Below, piece after piece: positions 16,548 through 25,653 of a stretch of 64,000 nucleotides of DNA. The notes beneath the pieces are model-generated. The model saw nothing but the letters and a program-made list of their open reading frames with translations. It did not search any database and was not told the DNA's origin. The position numbers and the translations under genes are program-made. The stretch covers positions 4,678 to 68,677 of the forward strand of contig QFNE01000012.1 in NCBI GenBank assembly GCA_003240735.1. The letters run 5' to 3'. Position 1 is the first letter of the stretch. Each line of letters begins with the position of its first letter. This stretch comes from Paracoccus denitrificans. GTDB lineage: Bacteria; Pseudomonadota; Alphaproteobacteria; Rhodobacterales; Rhodobacteraceae.

Positions 16548-18155
16548 ATGATCCGCGCCCTGCTTGCCACCGCCGCCACGCTGGCGGTCACCGCTGGAAC
16601 AGCCCAAGCGAACTTCGTGCTGCATGTGCTGCACACCAACGACTTTCACAGTCGGGTCGAGCAGGTGAACAAGAACGACAGTACCTGCGACGCGGAAACT
16701 GCGGCCAAGAATGAGTGCTTTGGCGGCAGCGCGCGGCTGAAGACCGAGGTGGATCGACTGCGCAAGGAAATCGCCGACAAAGGTGAGGCCAGCATCTTGC
16801 TGGACGCGGGCGACCAATATCAAGGCTCGCTGTTCTACAACTACTATAAGGGCAAGGATACTGTCGAGCTGATGAACCTGCTGGGTTACGACGCGATGAC
16901 CGTTGGCAACCACGAATTTGACGATGGCCCGATGGGGCTGGTGACCCTGTTGGACGGTGCCAAATTCCCAGTGGTATCGGCCAATATCGACGTAACCGGT
17001 TCGAACGAACTGGAGGGCAAGCTGAAGCCGGATGTTGTGCTGGATGTAGGCGACCAGAAGATCGGCATCATCGGCGCGACGACTGTCGAAACGCCAGAGA
17101 TCGCGTCGCCCGGTCCAAGCCTCGTCTTCAAGGACCCGATCGAAAGCATCGAGCAGCGCGCACAGGAGCTGACAGATCAGGGCGTCGATAAGATCATCGC
17201 CCTGACGCACATCGGATATAACGTGGATCAGGAGCTTGCCGCCAAGGCAGCGGGAATCGACGCCATCGTGGGCGGACACACCCACACGTTCCTCAGCAAC
17301 GACGATCCCGATGCTGATGGTCCGTATCCGACGATGGTGAAGGGGCCAGACGGAGGCGATGTGCCCATCGTGACGGCACTGACTGCCGGGAAGTACTTGG
17401 GGCATCTCGTCCTTGAGTTCGACGACAAGGGGAATGTCGTCAGCGCGAGCGGCGCGCCGATCCTGTTGGATAGCGCCATTCCCGAAGACCCGGCTGTCGC
17501 GGCGCGGGTCAAGGAACTGGCTCAGCCACTGGAGGAGCTGCGCAACAAGCAGGTCGCGGAATTGAAAGTGCCGCTGAACGCCGATCGTGCGGATTGTCGT
17601 GCGCGGGAATGCATCATGGGTAACGTCGTCACGGATGCCATGCTGGACCGCGTGAAATCACAAGGAATCGACATTGCCATCGAGAATGGCGGTGGGTTGC
17701 GGGCGTCGATCGATGCGGGGCCGGTTACCATGGGAGAGGTGATCAGCGTCCTGCCGTTCCAGAACACGCTGTCCACGTTCCGGCTGAGCGGGGCGAATAT
17801 CCTGAAGGCTTTGGAAAACGGCGCCAGCCAGTATGACGAAGGCGCCGGTCGGTTCGCGCAGGTCGCCGGGCTGAAGTACACTGTGGATCCGAAGGCCGAG
17901 GTCGGCGTGCGAATTTCGGACGTCGAGGTGATGGACGACGGCAAATGGACGCCGATCGAGCCCGCAAAGATGTACGGCGTCGTGTCAAACAACTACATGC
18001 GCAGTGGTGGCGACGGCTACAGCGTCTTTGAGACCGAAGGTCAGGACGCATATGATTTCGGACCTGATCTTGCGGATGTGTTGGCTGACTATCTGGCCAA
18101 GCGCGGTCCCAACTTTGCGCCTGAACTTGAGGGGCGGATCACCGTCAAGGAATGA
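16548..18155 (+). CDS. Periplasmic 5'-nucleotidase (UshA-like)
   Basis: The 535-residue protein is a metal-dependent nucleotidase for scavenging nucleotides. A signal peptide (about 1-21, cut after AQA) is followed by metal motifs HTNDFHS (29-35), LDAGDQYQGSLFY, VGNHEFDDG, LTHIGYN and VGGHTHTFL. The C-terminal substrate domain has IENGGGLRASIDAGPVTMGEV and LPFQNTL, and NNYMRSGGDGY near the end. I place the start at the ATG at 16548 (CGGAG upstream, signal peptide follows); the frame is open further upstream without support. A strong terminator follows. Confidence 0.93.
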   Translation: MIRALLATAATLAVTAGTAQANFVLHVLHTNDFHSRVEQVNKNDSTCDAETAAKNECFGGSARLKTEVDRLRKEIADKGEASILLDAGDQYQGSLFYNYYKGKDTVELMNLLGYDAMTVGNHEFDDGPMGLVTLLDGAKFPVVSANIDVTGSNELEGKLKPDVVLDVGDQKIGIIGATTVETPEIASPGPSLVFKDPIESIEQRAQELTDQGVDKIIALTHIGYNVDQELAAKAAGIDAIVGGHTHTFLSNDDPDADGPYPTMVKGPDGGDVPIVTALTAGKYLGHLVLEFDDKGNVVSASGAPILLDSAIPEDPAVAARVKELAQPLEELRNKQVAELKVPLNADRADCRARECIMGNVVTDAMLDRVKSQGIDIAIENGGGLRASIDAGPVTMGEVISVLPFQNTLSTFRLSGANILKALENGASQYDEGAGRFAQVAGLKYTVDPKAEVGVRISDVEVMDDGKWTPIEPAKMYGVVSNNYMRSGGDGYSVFETEGQDAYDFGPDLADVLADYLAKRGPNFAPELEGRITVKE

Positions 18156-18172
18156 CAGCGCAATCGCACGGT

Positions 18173-18207
18173 GGCGGGGGATGGGGCAACCCATCCCCCG
18201 CCTTTTT
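18173..18207 (+). terminator. Strong terminator after the 5'-nucleotidase gene
   Basis: A 13-base stem (18173-18185 with 18190-18202) with a GCAA tetraloop is followed by TTTTT (18203-18207). The converging permease gene ends within the T-run. Confidence 0.92.
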
Positions 18208-19658
18208 CATTTGTCGGGTTGAGGGGACGGGTCAGGTCGGGTGACGTCCTTGGCCTCTGCCAGCGTTGTCGCCTCATTCCCGTCCTCGACAAGGTCACGG
18301 GCGTGTTCCTCATCGTCGTCTTCCAGTTCGGGCGGCTGCTCGCCGGCAAGGAAGTTTCCGAACTTCTCCATCCCGGGGATGTGGTCGGACAGCACGCGTA
18401 GAACCACCAACAACGGCACGGCAACGACCATGCCGATGACCGACCAAAGCCATGCCCACAGCGCCACCGTCAGAAAGACCACAACCTCATTCATCTGCAA
18501 TCGACGGGACACGAAGGTCGGGGTGATCAGCTGACCTTCGATCGCGGTAAAGCTGAGATAGGTGGCTGCAACCAGGACCGGCGTCAGCAGGTCGTCATAG
18601 GTGATGATGGCCACAACCAGCGCCGCGATGATGCCACCGATGGCACCCAGGTAAGGGATGTAGTTCAGTAAGAACGCCACCACGGCCCAGAGGATCGGGC
18701 TGGGCATGCCCCATGCCCACATCGCAAGGCCGATGCAGATCCCCAAGCAGGCGTTGATGATCGTGATCGCGCCGAGATATGCGCCAAGGCTGTCCTCGAT
18801 TTCCCGCAGCGCGAGATAGGCGCCGCGCTTGTCCTTCATGGAATCGAAGCTTTGCACGACTTTCAGGTACAGCAGGTCTCCCGAGCTGATCAGAAAGAAC
18901 AGCAGCACCAGCGTAAAGACGATCTGTCCGCCAATGCCCGGGCCAACGCTGAGGATCGACATCAGCGGCGAGGCGGTCGGCGGCGCAACCTGAACCTGAA
19001 TCTGCTGCTGCGTGCGCACCGGCCCGGTTTCACCCGCGGCAGGTGGGCGTTCGGTCGTCATGGTTGCAGTTGCTGCGGTTCCGGTCCCCTCGGGCGTCGT
19101 CATCGTGGTCAGTTGCGAGCGGCCGTCTGACGACGTCGTGGTCACGCCGGTCGACGGGTCCGGGGCGTCAGCGGTGGTGTTGGCCGCGGGCGGGGCGGCG
19201 GGGGGCGGTGGCGTCACGACAGTCGGCTTGTTGCCCTGCAACTGCTCCAGCCGTTCCGCAACCCGCTCGATGCCTTTGAAGTTCTGGCGCAGGTTCTGCA
19301 TGCGCTGTTCAAGGCGCTCGGATATCTCGTCGCTGTTATGGGTCAGCTGGCCGATCGGGCCGGACGCGACATAGCCAAGCCCCGCCGTCGCGACGATCAG
19401 TCCAAGCGTCACGATCCCGGCAGTGGCAGTCGATCCCACGTGCAGACGCTCCATCAGCCGACGGAACGGGACGAACACAAAGAAGAGGAGAATTGCCAAT
19501 GTGACGGGCATCAGAAATTCGCGCGCCAGTGCAATGAACTGGAAGGCGAGGATCAGGAATATGCCCAGCACCGGCCATCCCACAGATCGGCGGGGGGAAC
19601 CATCGGTCTCGGGTCTGGACGGAAATCGGTGGCTGGATTGGTATCGCTGCGATGGCAA
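18207..19658 (-). CDS. AI-2E family transporter (PerM-like permease)
   Basis: The 483-residue membrane protein has paired N-terminal membrane segments (about 28-65 and 76-98), then a large soluble loop, and a C-terminal block of segments with SSGDLLYLKVVQSF, YLGAITIINACLGI, WAVVAFLLNYIPYLGAIGGI and EGQLITPTFVSRRLQMN, typical of the AI-2E family. Substrates of the family vary (ion antiport, quorum signal), so none is assigned. Odd feature: a Pro/Thr/Ala-rich insert at about 141-232 in the loop, which is not typical of the family. The C-terminus is acidic and charged. Confidence 0.9.
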   Translation of the reverse strand: MPSQRYQSSHRFPSRPETDGSPRRSVGWPVLGIFLILAFQFIALAREFLMPVTLAILLFFVFVPFRRLMERLHVGSTATAGIVTLGLIVATAGLGYVASGPIGQLTHNSDEISERLEQRMQNLRQNFKGIERVAERLEQLQGNKPTVVTPPPPAAPPAANTTADAPDPSTGVTTTSSDGRSQLTTMTTPEGTGTAATATMTTERPPAAGETGPVRTQQQIQVQVAPPTASPLMSILSVGPGIGGQIVFTLVLLFFLISSGDLLYLKVVQSFDSMKDKRGAYLALREIEDSLGAYLGAITIINACLGICIGLAMWAWGMPSPILWAVVAFLLNYIPYLGAIGGIIAALVVAIITYDDLLTPVLVAATYLSFTAIEGQLITPTFVSRRLQMNEVVVFLTVALWAWLWSVIGMVVAVPLLVVLRVLSDHIPGMEKFGNFLAGEQPPELEDDDEEHARDLVEDGNEATTLAEAKDVTRPDPSPQPDK

Positions 19659-19720
19659 GTTGGGCGCTCCCGCATAAGGATGGCAGGTGAAACAAACTCA
19701 CCGCCTAACGCACCGGATAA

Positions 19721-19746
19721 GAAAATGGCCGCGATGTCGCGGCCAT
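19721..19746 (-). terminator. Terminator of the carboxynorspermidine gene pair
   Basis: On the minus strand a 9-base stem (19746-19738 with 19733-19725, 4-base loop) runs into TTTTC. It lies 29 bases past the stop of the 19775-21004 gene. Confidence 0.85.
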
Positions 19747-19774
19747 CAAAGCAAATTTATTTTAGTGATGTCAG

Positions 19775-21004
19775 TCAGATCGCGTGATCACCATCCGCGT
19801 CGATGACGCGTGTCGGCAGGCCCATCGTCCCCAACAGCTCAAGGAACGGGCGCGCCGGCAAGTCTTCGACGTTGGCCATGCGTTTCACGTCCCAGACACC
19901 GCGCGCAACCAGAACTGCGGCAGCGACAGGCGGCACGCCAGCGGTATAGCTGATGCCTTGGCTTCCCACCTCGGAATAGGCGTCCTTGTGGTCGGCGACG
20001 TTGTAGATGAACACCTCGGCCGGTTTGCCGTCCCGGGTGCCCTTGACCAGATCACCGATGCAGGTCTTGCCGGTGTAGTCAGGCGCAAGGCTGGCCGGAT
20101 CGGGAAGGACGGCCTTCACGACCTTCAGCGGCACAACGTCGGACCCTTCGGCGGTTTTCACCGGCTGTTCGGACAACAGTCCCAGTGACTGCAGCACCGT
20201 GAAGACGTTGATGTAATGCGCACCGAACCCCATCCAGAACCGAACGTCGGCGTTCTTGTAACGCGACGACAGGCTGTGGACTTCGTCATGGCCCGACAGA
20301 TAAGCGGTCTGCTTGCCGACGACGGGCAGATCCCATTCGCGGCCGACCTCGAACATCTTGTTTTCCTGCCACGCACCTTTCTGCCACGAATAGACCGTGC
20401 CAGTGAATTCGCGGAAGTTGATTTCAGGATCGAAATTGGTCGCGAAGTAGCGACCGTGGCTGCCGGCGTTGATATCGACGATGTCGATAGACGTGACCTC
20501 GTCGAAATACTCATCCTCGGCCAGGCGCGCATAGGCGTTGACGACGCCCGGATCGAACCCGGCGCCCAGAATCGCCGTGACGCCCGCCTTTTCACACGCC
20601 TCGCGACGCTTCCATTCGTAGTTACCGTACCACGGCGGCGCCTCGCAGACCTTCGCCGGGTCTTCGTGAATGGCCGTGTCGATATAGGCCGCACCGGTGT
20701 CGATGCATCCCTGAAGGACGGTCATGTTGATGAAGGCCGAGCCAACGTTAATCACGATCTTCGCGTCGACCTGACGGATCAGCGCGGCGACAGCGCCCGC
20801 GTCCATCGCGTCCAGCGTGTGGGTCGTGATCGGCGCGGAATGGCCCTTGCCCTTGATCCCTTCAACGATGGCGTCCGCCTTGGCGCGGGTCCGGTTCGCG
20901 ATGTGGATCTCACCAAACTCGGCGGCGTGCTGCACCACCTTGTGGGCGCTGACCTGAGCGACGCCACCGGCGCCGATGATTAGGACATTGGGCTTGTTGG
21001 CCAA
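19775..21004 (-). CDS. Carboxynorspermidine/carboxyspermidine dehydrogenase (saccharopine dehydrogenase family)
   Basis: Condenses aspartate semialdehyde with a diamine (putrescine or diaminopropane) to give carboxyspermidine or carboxynorspermidine using NADPH. The 409-residue protein has the Rossmann motif VLIIGAGGVAQVSAHKV, IANRTRAKADAIV, and family blocks INVGSAFINMTVLQGCIDTGAAYIDT, GAGFDPGVVNAYARLA, DINAGSHG and FATNFDPEINFREF. The start is a TTG with GGAG nine bases upstream. It follows the decarboxylase gene by about 36 bases on the same strand, forming a two-gene polyamine operon. Confidence 0.92.
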   Translation of the reverse strand: MANKPNVLIIGAGGVAQVSAHKVVQHAAEFGEIHIANRTRAKADAIVEGIKGKGHSAPITTHTLDAMDAGAVAALIRQVDAKIVINVGSAFINMTVLQGCIDTGAAYIDTAIHEDPAKVCEAPPWYGNYEWKRREACEKAGVTAILGAGFDPGVVNAYARLAEDEYFDEVTSIDIVDINAGSHGRYFATNFDPEINFREFTGTVYSWQKGAWQENKMFEVGREWDLPVVGKQTAYLSGHDEVHSLSSRYKNADVRFWMGFGAHYINVFTVLQSLGLLSEQPVKTAEGSDVVPLKVVKAVLPDPASLAPDYTGKTCIGDLVKGTRDGKPAEVFIYNVADHKDAYSEVGSQGISYTAGVPPVAAAVLVARGVWDVKRMANVEDLPARPFLELLGTMGLPTRVIDADGDHAI

Positions 21005-21040
21005 CTGTCAAAGCTCCTTCTTAGAACGCAGCTTGGAAAA

Positions 21041-22141
21041 TCAGGACAGGCTGTCCCGATAGTCGTCATAGGTGAACGTCCGGACCGTCGTGATGGTGCC
21101 GTCCAGTTCGCGGATACAGATCGCGGGCATGGCGACGCCGTTGAACCAGTTCTTCTTCACCATGGTGTAACCGGCGGCGTCCTGTACGCTGATCCGGTCG
21201 CCGACATGCAGCGGGCGTTCGAACCGGGCATCCCCGAAGATATCGCCCGCGAGGCATGATTTTCCCGCGATCTGATACGCGTGTTCACCCTGCTGAGGCA
21301 GCTTTGCGTTCTCGCGGTAGATCAGCAGATCAAGCATATGCGCCTCGATGCTGCTGTCGACGATGGCCAGCTGTTTGCCGTTGTCGAGCAGGTCCAGCAC
21401 CGTCAGCTCCAACGTCGTGGTGCCGGTGATGCTGGCTTCTCCCGGTTCCAGATAGACCTGCACGCCGTAGCGATCGGCGAACGCGCGCAGGCGGTCAGCC
21501 AGCGCATCCAGCGGATAGTCGTCGCCCGTGAAATGGATCCCGCCGCCAAGGCTGACCCATTCCAGCTTTTCCAGAAACGGCCCGAACTCTGCTTCGATGC
21601 GGTCCAGCTGTTCGCTGAACAGATCGAAGTCGCGGTTTTCGCAGTTGTAGTGGATCATCACACCGCTGATCCGGTCGAGCGCCTGTTCCAGCCGCGCCAC
21701 GTCCCATTCGCCAAGGCGAGAAAACGGACGGGCTGGATCGGCCAGATCGAAGCCGCTGGTCGAAAAGCGCGGGTTCAGGCGCAGACCGCGCGCCACGCCC
21801 TGCGCCCGCTCTCCAAAACGGTCCAGCTGGCCAAGGCTGTTGAAGATGATCTTGTCGGCATACCCGACCGCCTCGTCGATTTCGTGGTCGGCCCAAGCCA
21901 CCGAATAGGCGTGCGTTTCGCCTCCGAACTTCTCGCGGCCCAGATGCAGCTCATAAAGCGACGAAGATGTCGTGCCGTCCATGAACTGCGACATCTGGTC
22001 GAACACGCCCCATGTCGCAAAGCATTTCAGTGCCAGCAACGTCTTGGCCCCGGACCGTTCACGCAGGCGCACCATCTTGTCCATGTTGGACTGCAGTTTC
22101 GCGCGGTCGATCAGGTAGAACGGGGTCTTGGGTTCGGTCAT
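21041..22141 (-). CDS. nspC: Carboxynorspermidine decarboxylase
   Basis: A PLP enzyme of the alanine racemase-fold decarboxylase group that removes CO2 from carboxyspermidine or carboxynorspermidine. The 366-residue protein has LLALKCFATWGVFDQM with the PLP Lys near the start, SSSLYELHLGREKFG, MIHYNCEN, VSLGGGIHFTGDDYPLD and the C-terminal GKSCLAGDIFGDARF with the active-site Cys. The ATG at 22141 has AAGGG upstream; a longer frame has no support. It is the first gene of the pair and has a good promoter at 22188-22216. Confidence 0.93.
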   Translation of the reverse strand: MTEPKTPFYLIDRAKLQSNMDKMVRLRERSGAKTLLALKCFATWGVFDQMSQFMDGTTSSSLYELHLGREKFGGETHAYSVAWADHEIDEAVGYADKIIFNSLGQLDRFGERAQGVARGLRLNPRFSTSGFDLADPARPFSRLGEWDVARLEQALDRISGVMIHYNCENRDFDLFSEQLDRIEAEFGPFLEKLEWVSLGGGIHFTGDDYPLDALADRLRAFADRYGVQVYLEPGEASITGTTTLELTVLDLLDNGKQLAIVDSSIEAHMLDLLIYRENAKLPQQGEHAYQIAGKSCLAGDIFGDARFERPLHVGDRISVQDAAGYTMVKKNWFNGVAMPAICIRELDGTITTVRTFTYDDYRDSLS

Positions 22142-22187
22142 CTTGGACCCTTCTGGCAACAGGGGCGTGCGGGAAAAGCGAAGCGCG

Positions 22188-22216
22188 GATATAGGCACGC
22201 GTTCCCCTTTACACAA
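22188..22216 (-). promoter_or_regulatory. Sigma-70-type promoter of nspC
   Basis: On the minus strand TTGTGT (22216-22211), a 17-base spacer and TATATC (22193-22188) lie about 47 bases before the nspC start. It is a good match by alphaproteobacterial standards. Confidence 0.55.
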
Positions 22217-22302
22217 GCAAACGCGACGCTTGCGTGACGCTGGCGGACCCCCCACTTGCTGGTTAGAGTTATCTGCAAATTCAGGACGGAAAGGACCGCA
22301 CC

Positions 22303-22560
22303 ATGGCCGCTCAAGTCGAAATCTATGCCACCCGCACGTGCCCCTATTGCATCGCGGCGCGCGCGCTTCTGGACCGCAAGGGCGTCAGCTATGAGGTGAT
22401 CGATGTAGGCGCCGAACCTGACCGGCGCGCAGAGATGACGCAGCGCGCGGATGGTCGCCGCACGGTTCCGCAGATATTCATCAATGGCCAGCATGTCGGC
22501 GGGTCCGATGACCTGCATGCGCTAGACCGCGCAGACAAGCTTGACCCGCTGCTGGCGTGA
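22303..22560 (+). CDS. grxC: Glutaredoxin 3
   Basis: An 85-residue dithiol glutaredoxin that reduces disulfides with glutathione. The sequence has VEIYATRTCPYCIAARALLDRKG with the CPYC active site at 13-16, the cis-Pro block RRTVPQIFINGQHVGGSDDL, and GSDD for glutathione binding. AAGGA precedes the ATG. The stop overlaps or touches the nitrilase-family gene, so they form an operon. Confidence 0.95.
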   Translation: MAAQVEIYATRTCPYCIAARALLDRKGVSYEVIDVGAEPDRRAEMTQRADGRRTVPQIFINGQHVGGSDDLHALDRADKLDPLLA

Positions 22561-22565
22561 CGACC

Positions 22566-23408
22566 ATGATGAAGGCCGCGCTGGTCCAACTGAGTTCGGG
22601 CGACGACCCCGCGGCCAATCTGGTCGTGACGCGCAGCCTGATCGACGAGGCCGCGTCCGGCGGTGCCACGCTGATCCAGACTCCAGAGGTCACGAACCTG
22701 CTGACGCCCGACCCCGACCGGCGCGCCGCCTTGGTGCGGCCCGAATCGCAGGACGCGACGCTGGCCGCGTTGCGTCAGTCGGCCGCGGATCATGGCGTCT
22801 GGCTGATAATCGGATCGCTGTCGCTCCGCGAAGACAGGGGCGATGACCAGCGACTGGTCAACCGCAGCTTTCTGATCGATCCGGCAGGAGAGATCGTCGC
22901 GCGCTACGACAAGATCCACATGTTCGACGTGGCGATCTCGGAAACCGAGACATTCAGCGAAAGCACCGGCTTTCGCCCCGGCGATCAGGCGGTCGTGGGG
23001 CAGGGCGATGCCCCGATCGGGATGTCGGTCTGTTACGACCTGCGCTTTCCCCATCTGTACCGCCGACTGACGCATGCGGGCGCCGAGATCCTCTCGATCC
23101 CGGCGGCGTTCAACCCGACGACGGGGGCCGCGCATTGGGACGTTCTGCTGCGCGCACGTGCGATTGAAAACGGTGCGTTCGTTCTGGCCGCGGCGCAGTG
23201 TGGGGTCAGTCCGTCCCCGCACACCCCGAATGCACGACCCCGGCGGAACTACGGACATTCGACCGCGGTCGCGCCGTGGGGTGAGGTGCTTGTCCAGATG
23301 GGGGATGAGCCGGGCGTGGCACTGGTCGATCTGGATCTGTCGCGTGTGGCGCAGGCCCGAAGTCAGGTTCCCGCATGGCGGCACGATCCGGTCATCTTCG
23401 GCCCATGA
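22566..23408 (+). CDS. Nitrilase/amidase-family carbon-nitrogen hydrolase
   Basis: The 280-residue protein has the nitrilase-superfamily catalytic triad Glu41 (QTPEVTN), Lys116 (YDKIHMFD) and Cys156 (SVCYDLRFP), and the typical closing GEVLVQMGDEPGVALVDLDL. It is closest in pattern to the Nit1/Nit2 (deaminated glutathione amidase) branch, which fits a gene placed straight after grxC; the substrate remains an inference. Starts possible are ATG at 22566 or 22569, or a GTG at 22557 overlapping grxC. Confidence 0.88.
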   Translation: MMKAALVQLSSGDDPAANLVVTRSLIDEAASGGATLIQTPEVTNLLTPDPDRRAALVRPESQDATLAALRQSAADHGVWLIIGSLSLREDRGDDQRLVNRSFLIDPAGEIVARYDKIHMFDVAISETETFSESTGFRPGDQAVVGQGDAPIGMSVCYDLRFPHLYRRLTHAGAEILSIPAAFNPTTGAAHWDVLLRARAIENGAFVLAAAQCGVSPSPHTPNARPRRNYGHSTAVAPWGEVLVQMGDEPGVALVDLDLSRVAQARSQVPAWRHDPVIFGP

Positions 23409-23418
23409 AGATCAAGGC

Positions 23419-23871
23419 ATGAAGTCCAAGGACGGCCCAAGCGCCTCGATCGCGGCAAGCCTGTTTGCCGAGGTGCTGATTTCCGAACAGCTCGCGCGCA
23501 CCATGGTCACGCGCGCGCTGCCCAAGGGCATGCAGCTGTCGCATTTTTCGGTTCTGAACCTGCTGGCGCATGTGAACGAAGAACGCACCCCCGCCCAGTT
23601 GGCCGAGGCGTTTCACGTCGGACGCAGCGCGATGACGAACACCCTGTCCCGGTTGGAATGGAACGGTTGGGTCCATATCCGCCCCGACTGGGATGACGCG
23701 CGTCGCAAGTTCGTGTCGATCAGCCCGACGGGCCGTTCCGCCCGTGACGCGGCGTTGGCCGCGTTCATGCCCCTGTTGTCCCGCGTCACCGACGATCTGG
23801 GTCAGGAACAGGTCCGGGCCATCCTGCCGGTTCTTCGCGCGCTGCGCGAGCGGCTGGAGGACGAGATCTAG
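23419..23871 (+). CDS. MarR family transcriptional regulator
   Basis: The 150-residue protein has the winged-helix MarR layout: an N-terminal dimerisation helix, LSHFSVLNLLAHVNEERTPAQLAEAFHVGRSAMTNTLSRLEWNGWVHIRPDWDDARRKFVSISPTGR and a C-terminal helix. DDARRKFVSISPTG is the wing signature. I see no cysteine that would make it a redox sensor. It lies 10 bases after the nitrilase gene and converges on ubiG with a 2-base gap. Its targets are not shown by the sequence. Confidence 0.9.
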   Translation: MKSKDGPSASIAASLFAEVLISEQLARTMVTRALPKGMQLSHFSVLNLLAHVNEERTPAQLAEAFHVGRSAMTNTLSRLEWNGWVHIRPDWDDARRKFVSISPTGRSARDAALAAFMPLLSRVTDDLGQEQVRAILPVLRALRERLEDEI

Positions 23872-23873
23872 AT

Positions 23874-24629
23874 TTAGCGTCTGATCCCGGTCATCGAATA
23901 GTTCATGCCAAGATCACGCCGCGACAGCGACCAGGACCATGTGACCGGGTTGAAGACCATGCCCGTACGGTCGACCACCCGGGCGCCAGCTGCATCGAAC
24001 ATGGCGGCCAGATCGTCGGGCAGGATGAACCGGCGCCAGTCATGCGTGCCCTTGGGCAGCCACCGCATCACCCATTCAGCCCCGATGATTCCCAGGACAA
24101 AGCTTTTCGGTGTGCGGTTCAGCGTCGACATGATCAGCATCCCGCCGGGGCGCAGCAGGCGGGTGCAGGTCGTGACGAATTCCTGCGGGTCGGCGACATG
24201 CTCGACGATCTCCAGCGCCAGAACCACGTCGAATTGCGCACCGTCCGCGGCAAGCGATTCGGCCGTGACGTTCTGGTAATCGATGCTCAGCCCGGATTGC
24301 TGGGCGTGCAGCTTGGCGACTGTGATGTTTCTGTCAGCGGCATCCGCGCCGGTGACGGTCGCGCCCAGTCGGGCCATCGGCTCGGCGATCAGGCCGCCAC
24401 CGCACCCGATATCCAGAATGCGCAAGCCGTCGAACGGGCGGGGGGCTTTGCGGTCACGGGCGAATTCGGCGGCGATCTGGGACACGACATAATCCAGCCG
24501 CGTCGGGTTCATCATGTGCAGCGGCTTGAACTTGCCGGCAGGGTCCCACCATTCATCCGCCATCGCCTGAAATTTGGCCACTTCACCGGGGTCGATGCTG
24601 GACTTGGCGTCGGATGCGTCATTCGGCAT
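23874..24629 (-). CDS. ubiG: Ubiquinone biosynthesis O-methyltransferase
   Basis: Methylates two hydroxyl groups in ubiquinone synthesis, using S-adenosylmethionine. The 251-residue protein has the UbiG hallmark [25 protein letters not shown], the SAM motif [22 protein letters not shown], and [16 protein letters not shown] plus [12 protein letters not shown]. The ATG at 24629 has AGGGGAAC upstream. A longer frame reaching 24716 is not needed. It is divergent from the iminopeptidase gene with 46 bases between. Confidence 0.96.
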   Translation of the reverse strand: MPNDASDAKSSIDPGEVAKFQAMADEWWDPAGKFKPLHMMNPTRLDYVVSQIAAEFARDRKAPRPFDGLRILDIGCGGGLIAEPMARLGATVTGADAADRNITVAKLHAQQSGLSIDYQNVTAESLAADGAQFDVVLALEIVEHVADPQEFVTTCTRLLRPGGMLIMSTLNRTPKSFVLGIIGAEWVMRWLPKGTHDWRRFILPDDLAAMFDAAGARVVDRTGMVFNPVTWSWSLSRRDLGMNYSMTGIRR

Positions 24630-24639
24630 GGTGTTCCCC

Positions 24640-24669
24640 TTGGTGTCATCGCTTGGCCGGGTATATAGT
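24640..24669 (+). promoter_or_regulatory. Candidate promoter of pip giving a leaderless transcript
   Basis: TTGGTG (24640-24645), 18 bases, TATAGT (24664-24669). The expected transcription start falls on or next to the ATG at 24676, which has no ribosome site in front of it. Confidence 0.4.
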
Positions 24670-24675
24670 CGCAAG

Positions 24676-25653
24676 ATGGACCGCATGGCAGACCCAATCG
24701 CCGGACCGCAGAACACGCCCCCGTCGGGGCGGTTGTTTCCGCCGTCCGAGCCGTTCGATCGCCGGATGATCCAGACCGGCGACGGTCACGAGATTTATGT
24801 CGAGCAATGCGGCCATCCGGACGGACGCCCCGTGGTCGTCCTGCACGGCGGACCGGGCGGGGGGTGCAGCCCGGTGATGCGCCGTTTTTTCGACCCCAAG
24901 CGATACCGGATCATCCTGTTCGATCAGCGCGGATGCGGCCGCTCGCGTCCCGTGGCGTCCGTCACGGCTAACACGACGACCCATCTTGTTGCCGATATCG
25001 AGCTGATCCGCAGCGCGCTGGGTCTGGGACCGGTCGTCCTGTTCGGTGGCAGCTGGGGCGCAACGCTGGCGCTGGCCTATGCGCAGACCCACCCCGAGGG
25101 CGTTAGCGCGCTTGTCCTGCGGGGCGTGTTCCTGGGCATGCGCGACGAGTTGGACTGGTTCTACCGCGGTGGCGCGGCGCGGTTCTTTCCGGATTTGTGG
25201 GATCGCTTCATCGCACCGCTGCCAGACGATGAACGAGGCGACCCGATCACCGCCTATCACCGTCGGCTGTTCGATCCTGACCTGCCGACGCAGGTGCGGT
25301 TCGCCCAGCCGTGGGTCGCGTGGGAAAACAGTCTGGCCGGTCTGGAAACCTGTGCGGGCGGCACGGTGCCCTCTGAATATGCCCGGACATTCGCACGGCT
25401 TGAGTGCCACTATTTCCAGAACAATTGCTTCATGGCCGACGGTCAGCTGCTGCGTGACCGTCACCGGATCGAACATCTGCCCGCCGTCATCATTCAAGGC
25501 CGTTATGATATGGTGTGCCCGCCTGCGTCGGCCTATGCACTGGCGGATGGGTGGGACGGCTGCGATCTGCGTCTTGTGCCCGCATCGGGCCACGCGCTGT
25601 CCGAGCCGCGGATCATGTCCGAACTCGTCCGCGTCATGGCGACCCTGGCGTGA
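24676..25653 (+). CDS. pip: Proline iminopeptidase
   Basis: Removes N-terminal proline from peptides. The 325-residue alpha/beta hydrolase has the Pip motif [11 protein letters not shown] (53-63), FDQRGCGRS, the nucleophile GGSWGA with Ser126, [27 protein letters not shown], and the Asp/His block [10 protein letters not shown] and PASGHALSE. The start at 24676 fits the predicted promoter; an ATG at 24685 is an alternative. The stop is shared with the GTG start of the next gene. Confidence 0.93.
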   Translation: MDRMADPIAGPQNTPPSGRLFPPSEPFDRRMIQTGDGHEIYVEQCGHPDGRPVVVLHGGPGGGCSPVMRRFFDPKRYRIILFDQRGCGRSRPVASVTANTTTHLVADIELIRSALGLGPVVLFGGSWGATLALAYAQTHPEGVSALVLRGVFLGMRDELDWFYRGGAARFFPDLWDRFIAPLPDDERGDPITAYHRRLFDPDLPTQVRFAQPWVAWENSLAGLETCAGGTVPSEYARTFARLECHYFQNNCFMADGQLLRDRHRIEHLPAVIIQGRYDMVCPPASAYALADGWDGCDLRLVPASGHALSEPRIMSELVRVMATLA

